64,000 nt of DNA from JADMIH01 sp035274425 (GTDB taxonomy: Bacteria; Chloroflexota; Chloroflexia; QHBQ01; JADMIH01), in contig DATEOC010000059.1 of assembly GCA_035274425.1 (NCBI GenBank), positions 62,001-126,000 of the forward strand, given 5' to 3'. Positions 58,810-64,000 of the stretch are shown piece after piece. A program made the translations under genes and the position numbers. The notes below the pieces were generated by a model. That model did not search any database. It was not told the DNA's origin and saw nothing but the letters and a program-made list of their open reading frames with translations. Position 1 is the first letter of the stretch. Each line of letters starts with the position of its first letter.

Positions 58810-59666
58810 TGGACCTGATACAAGCTCTAATCCTGGGTCTGGTGCAGGGGCTTACCGAGTTCCTGCCTGTCTCTTCCTCCGCGCACCTCTTGATAGTGCC
58901 CTGGCTCTTCGGCTGGCATGGCGGCGCGGTTACGAGCATCCCGTTCGATGTCGCCCTGCACATGGGCACGCTGCTCGCTGTCCTCGTCTACTTTGCGTCC
59001 GACTGGCAGAGGCTGATTGTCGCCTTCGTGCGTTCGCTCATAGAGCGGCGCATCGGTGACGACCCTGATCGCCGCCTTGCCTGGCTCATCATACTGGGGT
59101 CAATCCCCGCCGCCGTGGTGGGTTTGCTCACGGAAAGCCAGATTGACGACCTCTTCCACCAACCTCAGAACCTCCAGCTTGGCCTCTATGTCATCGCCGC
59201 CATGATGATTATCATGGGCGCATTACTGCTGACCGCCGAGCGACTTGGGCAGCGCCAGTATGAAATCAATCAAGTCGGAATAACCACAGCTATGATTGTG
59301 GGCCTGGCACAAGCGCTGGCGCTGATACCGGGCGTGTCGCGCTCAGGAAGCACCATAACTGCAGGTCTCTTCCGGGGTCTGAAGCGTGAGGCCGCGGCTC
59401 GCTTCTCCTTCTTGCTGGCGACACCCATCGTGCTGGCGGCGGGCGTGAAGAAGCTGTACGACGTTTTGAAGTCGCCCGAAGGGATACGGGCAAGCGAGCA
59501 GATGGGTTACCTGGTAGGCTTCGCGGCGTCGGCTATCTCCGGCTTCCTATGCATCTACTTCCTCATGCGCTACTTGCAACGCCGCTCCACCGCGCCTTTC
59601 ATCATCTACCGCTTCCTCCTGGGCGCAGGCATCATAATCCTGTTGCTGGCAGGCTTCAACGTCTGA
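58809..59666 (+). CDS. uppP: Undecaprenyl-diphosphatase UppP (BacA)
   Basis: UppP dephosphorylates undecaprenyl diphosphate so that the lipid carrier can be reused in peptidoglycan and glycan assembly. The 285-residue protein has the family motifs GLVQGLTEFLPVSSSAHLLI (residues 11-30) and GLAQALALIPGVSRSGSTITAGLFRGL (about 165-191), with the catalytic Glu and Ser/Arg residues intact, and about eight helices. The start overlaps the stop of the preceding gene (TGATG), so it is coupled to the AglD-like and GT2 genes. This makes the trio a lipid-carrier unit at the end of the glycan locus. Confidence 0.96.
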   Translation: MDLIQALILGLVQGLTEFLPVSSSAHLLIVPWLFGWHGGAVTSIPFDVALHMGTLLAVLVYFASDWQRLIVAFVRSLIERRIGDDPDRRLAWLIILGSIPAAVVGLLTESQIDDLFHQPQNLQLGLYVIAAMMIIMGALLLTAERLGQRQYEINQVGITTAMIVGLAQALALIPGVSRSGSTITAGLFRGLKREAAARFSFLLATPIVLAAGVKKLYDVLKSPEGIRASEQMGYLVGFAASAISGFLCIYFLMRYLQRRSTAPFIIYRFLLGAGIIILLLAGFNV

Positions 59667-59809
59667 TCTCTTCAACGTCTGATCTGATGTAGCCTACACC
59701 TGGACGGAGGTATCACTTACATATTTCGGCGGGGAACCCGTTGCTTTGGCAAAAAGGGTCGTTTGTGATACTCTGCATTTCCGTGCCACAAAAACCCGCG
59801 ATTCAGGGC

Positions 59810-59838
59810 TTGACAATCTAAAAATCCTTTTGTATAAT
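59810..59838 (+). promoter_or_regulatory. Consensus sigma-70-type promoter
   Basis: TTGACA (59810-59815) and TATAAT (59833-59838) with a 17-bp spacer: a perfect match to the housekeeping consensus. It drives the regulator gene at 59873. Confidence 0.88.
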
Positions 59839-59872
59839 AAGAAGGAATTTTATATTGCTCAGGATTAGGCAT

Positions 59873-60487
59873 ATGCAGGAAGTCCTCTACATCGAAGACG
59901 TGGCCCAGGCGGCGGTGTTGCTCAAGCCTCAACGCATCGAGATGCTCAGGCTGATGGACCACCCCCGCACCTGTCTCGAGTTGGGCAAGATCTTCGGTGA
60001 GACCCCGCAGAAGATCAACTACCATATCAAGGCGCTGCAAGACGCCGGTCTCGTCGAGCAAGTTGGTGAGCGGCGCGTACGTGGCACCGTGGAAGGCTCT
60101 TACCAGGCCCGCGCCCGCTCCTACTGGCTGGCGTCCGACCTCGTTGGACAGATCGGCGGTGCTGCCATAGCCCAGGACCAGGCTAGCTTGCGCCATCTCC
60201 TTTCGTTAACTGAGGAGATGCGCGGCGACATCGGCCACCTGGCGCAACAGGTCGGCAGAGAGATACCGTCGCTCGGCCTGTCGCTGCACGTCGAACTGAA
60301 CGACGAGTCCCGCCGCGCCGACTTCATGGCCGACGTCCAGCAGATGGCCCAGATCCTGGCCCATAAATACGGCGCCACAGCTGGCGATGACGGTGACGGT
60401 GACGGTGACGGTGACGGTGATGATGGCGGCGCGCAACCGTCCAGACCACGTTACCGCCTCGTCCTTGCCTGCTACCCGAAAAGCTGA
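59873..60487 (+). CDS. Winged-helix transcriptional regulator (ArsR-like)
   Basis: A 204-residue regulator. Residues about 8-80 form a winged helix-turn-helix: VLLKPQRIEMLRLMDHPRTCLELGKIFGETPQKINYHIKALQDAGLVEQVGERRVRG, typical of ArsR-type and related small regulators. The middle part is helical and probably dimerises or binds a ligand. The C-terminus has a Gly-Asp run encoded by a GGTGAC hexamer repeat (60386-60424), then basic residues. The ATG at 59873 was chosen (AGGATTAGG upstream); a TTG 18 bases upstream is possible. Its promoter is a perfect consensus, so it may be autoregulated. The SRPBCC gene follows after 99 bases; regulator plus SRPBCC pairs of this kind are common. Confidence 0.85.
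   Translation: MQEVLYIEDVAQAAVLLKPQRIEMLRLMDHPRTCLELGKIFGETPQKINYHIKALQDAGLVEQVGERRVRGTVEGSYQARARSYWLASDLVGQIGGAAIAQDQASLRHLLSLTEEMRGDIGHLAQQVGREIPSLGLSLHVELNDESRRADFMADVQQMAQILAHKYGATAGDDGDGDGDGDGDDGGAQPSRPRYRLVLACYPKS
60386..60424 (+). repeat. In-frame hexamer tandem repeat (GGTGAC)
   Basis: GATGAC is followed by GGTGAC four times and then GGTGAT and GATGG. It encodes an Asp-Gly run in the regulator and keeps the frame, so its copy number could vary without breaking the gene. Confidence 0.9.
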
Positions 60488-60586
60488 TCGCGCTCACGCA
60501 ACCCGTTTCCAGAAATCGCGCCGGCTCATGCTTCATGCGCGTCGGTGGGCCGTGTCCAAAATCACACTCAGAATTGGAGGAACACG

Positions 60587-61492
60587 ATGGACGAACTATA
60601 CCGGCTCCAGGTAACAATCGCCGCCGATCCCGCCTCGGTCTACAACGCTCTCACCAGTGCCGAGGCATTGGAAACCTGGTTCGCTGAGAGCGCAGAGGTA
60701 GACCTACCGGCGCGCCGCTATGATTTCTGGGGTTGCTACACCCCCGAAACCCCTGACCGCGAGCAGGGCCGCCACGAGATTATCGCCGCCGAACAAGACA
60801 ACCTTCTGCGCTTCGCCTGGCCGCTCGAAGGCGTCACCACCGAAGTCGAATACAGGCTGCATCCCCGCGATGGCGCCACCATCCTGACCGTCACACACAC
60901 AGGCTGCGGCAAAGACACATCCGCTCCCTGCGCCCCCGAAGACTTTTGGCTCCTCGCCCTCGAAAACCTGCGCCGCCACGTCGAGGGCCGCCTGGTCTAC
61001 TCGCGCTTCGACTTCCATACCCTCAACAGCCAGGAGGACATTCGCCACGAAATCGAGATCGACGCCCCCGCCGAGGTCGTCTTCTCCAAGCTCATCGAGC
61101 CGTCTGAGCTAAACCGCTGGATCGCCTACAATGCCACCGTCGAGCCGCAAGTCGGCGGCACATTCGATCTCGGCTGGGGCGAAGGACTTACCTCCACTAT
61201 CCTCGAAATAGAACCTCCCGGCAAGTTCGTCTATGGCTGGGCGGGCACCCAGACCGTCACTTGGACGCTCGAAGGCTCCGGCGGCAAAACCCGTCTGCTC
61301 ATCGTCCAAAGCGGCTTCGACCCCGGCAGCGTCCCAGGCGAGCGCCTCGGCTGGCTCAACTTCATCACCTGGATCGGCTCGATGTCCGAAGTCGGTCCCT
61401 CCTGGCAGTCTCCGCTCTGCTTGGTCAACAAAGAATACCCGACGTTCTACTCCCGCTCGCTGAACGAACGCCAAAGCGAACTGCTACCCTGA
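60587..61492 (+). CDS. Tandem SRPBCC (AHSA1/START-like) domain protein
   Basis: A 301-residue protein with two SRPBCC domains. The first spans about residues 5-140 (VTIAADPASVYNALTSAEALETWFAE, LRRHVEGR) and the second about 150-290 (HEIEIDAPAEVVFSKLIEPSELNRWIAYNATVEPQVGGTFDLGW, GWLNFITWIG). Such domains form a hydrophobic pocket for lipids or other small ligands; no enzyme activity can be assigned. The ATG at 60587 follows GGAGG. It lies just after an ArsR-like regulator under a strong promoter, so it is probably induced when the regulator binds its ligand. The gene ends 70 bases before the convergent hydrolase gene. Confidence 0.88.
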   Translation: MDELYRLQVTIAADPASVYNALTSAEALETWFAESAEVDLPARRYDFWGCYTPETPDREQGRHEIIAAEQDNLLRFAWPLEGVTTEVEYRLHPRDGATILTVTHTGCGKDTSAPCAPEDFWLLALENLRRHVEGRLVYSRFDFHTLNSQEDIRHEIEIDAPAEVVFSKLIEPSELNRWIAYNATVEPQVGGTFDLGWGEGLTSTILEIEPPGKFVYGWAGTQTVTWTLEGSGGKTRLLIVQSGFDPGSVPGERLGWLNFITWIGSMSEVGPSWQSPLCLVNKEYPTFYSRSLNERQSELLP

Positions 61493-61562
61493 TAACTGGC
61501 ACCAGACAGTTTTTCAACAGGTTGAGGGTGGTACTATTGAATCGTTAAGGGTGGATGCCGTG

Positions 61563-62582
61563 TCATGGTGCGAACGGTGTGAACTGTGGCGGCATACGTA
61601 GTTCGACGCCGTCGCGTCTAGACCAGTCAGATATTTCTGACATGGTCGCCCCGACGTTATCGGCGACGTAAGGCAACGCTACAAGAGGATCTTCCAATGA
61701 GCGTCCAAAGTCGTCCCAGTGGATCGGAATGATCCGGCGTGCGCCGACACTCTTCACGTTCTCGTCCCACCACTGCCGCTTATAGTCTTCCGGCTGTTTG
61801 TGGAGCAGAGCGATGCCGAGGAAAACCGTGTCGGCGCGAATTCCGTCCAGGCTGCTCGGCTCAAAGCCAGCACTCCCTATCACCAACATCCGGGCACCGC
61901 TCTTATGCTCAACGAAAAGCGTCCAAGTATCTCCCACAGCCCAGGCAGAGGACGCGGCGGGTGGCACTAAAGGCTTGTCGATTGTGTCAACGGGGGGACC
62001 TGAGTGGTCATCCGGTGGGGCATGACGGGACTTGATGAACGTTAGCTTCCATTTGCCGAGAGAAATGCTTTCGTCAGGGGTGACCTTAAGCATGCGATCT
62101 TCAGACATGCCTAGCCCTCGCCCGATATTAAGCGTCGATTCGGAGCCAATCAACATCGCGCCGGTCTGCGTCGCGGTGAGTGGGGCGTCCATCGCGTGGT
62201 CGTAGTGAGAGTGCAAGGGGATAACGGCAGCGAGTTTCTCAACGCCGAGACGCTTCAGCCCCTGCTCAATGGCCGCTCGGTCAGGCTCGATTTTCGTTAA
62301 GCCTACACGAAGCCACGAGGGCCGCGTGAAGAAACCGTCGGTCATCCACGCAGTCTCGCCGTCGTTAAAGACGAGCGTCGAGACGCCAGCGAAGCGAACG
62401 GTAATCGGCGCATCGGACGACGCCTGCGGCATGGTAAGTGCGTCATACGCCTCGAGCGACGGCCGACTGTTTAGCCAGCTGTACACGACGATAGCGCTCG
62501 GCACTAACAACACCAGCGCTAGCGCTAGCGCGACGAGCTTCATGCGACGGTGGTTTACTACTTTCAGTGCCCCGTATCTCAT
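61563..62582 (-). CDS. Membrane-anchored or secreted MBL-fold metallohydrolase
   Basis: A 339-residue metallo-beta-lactamase-fold protein. One N-terminal hydrophobic segment (about residues 16-34, LVALALALVLLVPSAIVVYSW) after basic residues would export or anchor it. The metal motif is HSHYDHAMD (about 124-132), in the HxHxDH pattern, and later metal ligands are likely in KSRHAPPDDHSG and IPIHWDDFG (about 297-305). Loops resemble UlaG/RomA-like lactonases and phosphodiesterases. Substrate unknown. It is convergent with the SRPBCC gene and stands alone. Confidence 0.85.
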   Translation of the reverse strand: MRYGALKVVNHRRMKLVALALALVLLVPSAIVVYSWLNSRPSLEAYDALTMPQASSDAPITVRFAGVSTLVFNDGETAWMTDGFFTRPSWLRVGLTKIEPDRAAIEQGLKRLGVEKLAAVIPLHSHYDHAMDAPLTATQTGAMLIGSESTLNIGRGLGMSEDRMLKVTPDESISLGKWKLTFIKSRHAPPDDHSGPPVDTIDKPLVPPAASSAWAVGDTWTLFVEHKSGARMLVIGSAGFEPSSLDGIRADTVFLGIALLHKQPEDYKRQWWDENVKSVGARRIIPIHWDDFGRSLEDPLVALPYVADNVGATMSEISDWSRRDGVELRMPPQFTPFAP

Positions 62583-62924
62583 AGGCGTCTCTCTATAACT
62601 TCTTCTCTCCTCCCGACCTAGCAGGTTTGCATGCGCACGGCGCTTACACTGGGGAATTGGAGGTCTGTAGTCTGCGCTACATACCTACAAAACTGTAGTA
62701 TAACCTTACGGTGATGTGCTCATCCATACACCACTCTGGGAGACAGATTCAGTTATTACTATGGGTCGGCGCCTTGATGCCACTGTTGCATTATCACCTT
62801 CCGACACCACTCTTCTCACTCTCATCCCAATCAACGCAACTAGACCCGACAAAGAGGAACGCCCTCCTTGTCGGGTCTAGCTCTACCTTTTACAACCGCT
62901 ACCGCCGCACTATATATCTACCGC
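62583..62924. other. Intergenic region of about 340 bases
   Basis: No gene is seen. It holds the 5' region of the MBL-fold gene and a terminator hairpin (62840-62880). Short frames here have no family features. Confidence 0.65.
62840..62880 (-). terminator. Terminator after the repeat-protein gene
   Basis: A 13-bp perfect stem (62840-62852 with 62868-62880) around a 15-base loop, lying just after the stop of the minus-strand gene at 62925. Confidence 0.7.
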
Positions 62925-64000
62925 TTAACGCGTACAGGGGTCACTATAGTGCACAAAGAAGAGGCCGTCGGTATAGTTGTACCCCGCTGCCCACACATCG
63001 GTCGAGGATGCAGCGTCCACCGCCGTCAGGAAGTCCGGTGCCGTACCCCAGTCGCGCTCAACCTGGTTCCACTGCGTGCCGTCCCAGTGTATCATCAGCG
63101 GCACGGTGCCGCCTACGGCGAGAGATTCATAATAACCCACCGCCCATACATCGTTGGACGATATCGCCACCACGTCGTTCAGGTTGATCGAGTTATTGCC
63201 TGGTTCGGGGGGTGTCACCTCGCTCCAGAAGCTCCCGTTCCAGTGCATAGTAATGTGGTAAAGCTCGTTGCTCCCCACGGCCCAAACGTCGTTGCTCGAC
63301 ACCGCCGATACCGAGTTGAGCTGGTTGAAGGACCCGCTTGGCACCACGCTCCAGCTGGTCCCGTTCCAGTGTATCGTCAGCGTCCGCGTCTGGCTGGCGG
63401 GGGCGTTCTGAGCCATAGAATAACCTACCGCCCAGATGTCGTTGGCCGAGATCGCATCTACCGAAGTCAGCACGTTAGAGAAGAAACCCGTGTTCGGGCT
63501 GGGCACCTGGCTCCACGATTTGCCATTCCAGTGTGCGACGAACATCTGGAAAGGATAAGGCGGTCCGCTCCGGAAATATCCTACCGCCCACGCGTCGTCA
63601 GCCGACACCGCTTTTACGTCCAGCAGATAGTTCTCGTTCGTACCGGGGTTCGGGGTGGCCACGATGCTCCACTGCGTACCGTCCCAGTGCAGCGCCAGCG
63701 TGCGAGCATTATGGGTACCGATGGCCCAGATATCGCTCGCGGAGACGGCTGAAACCTTGAAGAGATAAGCAGACCCTGTACCGACATTGGGGCTGGGCAC
63801 GATAGTCCACTGCGTGCCATTCCAGTGCTCGATTAGCGTTCGAGCTATGGTCCCCTCATAGGCAAGCCCAACCGCCCAGATGTCATTGGCCGATACTACC
63901 TCTATCCCGTACAGGGCACTTCCCGGATGGGCGGCGGGAACCTCGCGCCAAAGCAGACCGCAGCTAGGAACGGGTGTGTTCGTCGGCCTGCTCGTCGGCG
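62925..64000 (-). CDS. Extracellular WAVG-repeat beta-propeller-like protein (5' end outside window)
   Basis: The C-terminal 358 residues are visible; the frame is open to the window edge. It opens with a Thr/Pro-rich stretch (PTNTPVPSCG), a linker common before exported domains, and continues with seven repeats of about 45-50 residues, each with the pattern VSANDIWAVG, then a hydrophobic HWNGTQWS and a VPSPN turn. The last repeat is shortened, as if closing a propeller. Repeats of this WAVG/HWNG type occur in secreted proteins of Chloroflexota, Actinobacteria and others; their function is not established. No catalytic residues can be named. A hairpin follows the stop. Confidence 0.85.
   Translation of the reverse strand, partial: PTSRPTNTPVPSCGLLWREVPAAHPGSALYGIEVVSANDIWAVGLAYEGTIARTLIEHWNGTQWTIVPSPNVGTGSAYLFKVSAVSASDIWAIGTHNARTLALHWDGTQWSIVATPNPGTNENYLLDVKAVSADDAWAVGYFRSGPPYPFQMFVAHWNGKSWSQVPSPNTGFFSNVLTSVDAISANDIWAVGYSMAQNAPASQTRTLTIHWNGTSWSVVPSGSFNQLNSVSAVSSNDVWAVGSNELYHITMHWNGSFWSEVTPPEPGNNSINLNDVVAISSNDVWAVGYYESLAVGGTVPLMIHWDGTQWNQVERDWGTAPDFLTAVDAASSTDVWAAGYNYTDGLFFVHYSDPCTR

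Overview
The window reads like a chromosomal piece of a GC-rich, menaquinone-using bacterium, most plausibly a Chloroflexota lineage. That placement is inferred from the mix of families: a Rex regulator beside a menaquinone methyltransferase, Agl23-like (TIGR03663) membrane glycosyltransferases with NHL propellers, CruA/CruP-type lycopene cyclase, and intergenic arrays of 7-bp repeats. No rRNA or other direct taxonomic marker is present.

Layout. 1-401 is the C-terminal DNA-binding end of a response regulator. 672-744 is tRNA-Phe. 923-3049 is a two-gene cassette, visibly lower in GC than its surroundings: a small one-helix membrane protein and a caspase-like peptidase fused to an FGE-sulfatase (formylglycine-enzyme-like) domain. 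It is followed by the broken C-terminus of a tyrosine recombinase (3072-3245, minus), so the tRNA-to-recombinase interval looks like the residue of an integrated element. 3329-8167 holds housekeeping genes (pyrE, menG, rex, folC, a small membrane protein). 8240-15825 (minus) is a carotenoid cluster: EamA transporter, plant/cyanobacterial-type desaturase (CrtP-like), phytoene synthase, second desaturase (CrtQ-like), a DUF2085-like membrane protein and a CruA/CruP-type lycopene cyclase. 16055-21413 carries a diguanylate cyclase, an AI-2E-type transporter coupled to an M24 peptidase, and DNA polymerase IV behind a probable SOS box.

21723-59666 is almost entirely one surface-glycan locus. It has two Agl23-like giants (one with an NHL propeller), three very large GT-C membrane proteins with external PA14 and NHL modules, three further GT-C membrane proteins, two methyltransferases, a coupled operon (split transketolase, GT2-like protein without a visible DXD motif, TIGR03032 protein, sulfotransferase, NAD-dependent epimerase), and at the end a polyprenyl-phosphate-type GT2, an AglD-like membrane protein and undecaprenyl-diphosphatase. 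Together these suggest lipid-linked sugar donors made at the inner face, transfer by GT-C enzymes at the outer face, and possible sulfation. The products cannot be told from sequence.

59873-64000 holds a winged-helix regulator with a two-domain SRPBCC partner under a consensus promoter, an anchored metallo-beta-lactamase-fold hydrolase, and the C-terminal part of a secreted repeat protein that runs off the end.

Intergenic DNA is unusually structured: dispersed heptamer arrays (some in inverted pairs, some running into coding sequence), three MITE-like inverted repeats, and four perfect hairpins of 22-27 bp. Several genes of the glycan locus share promoters with an 18-bp spacer.
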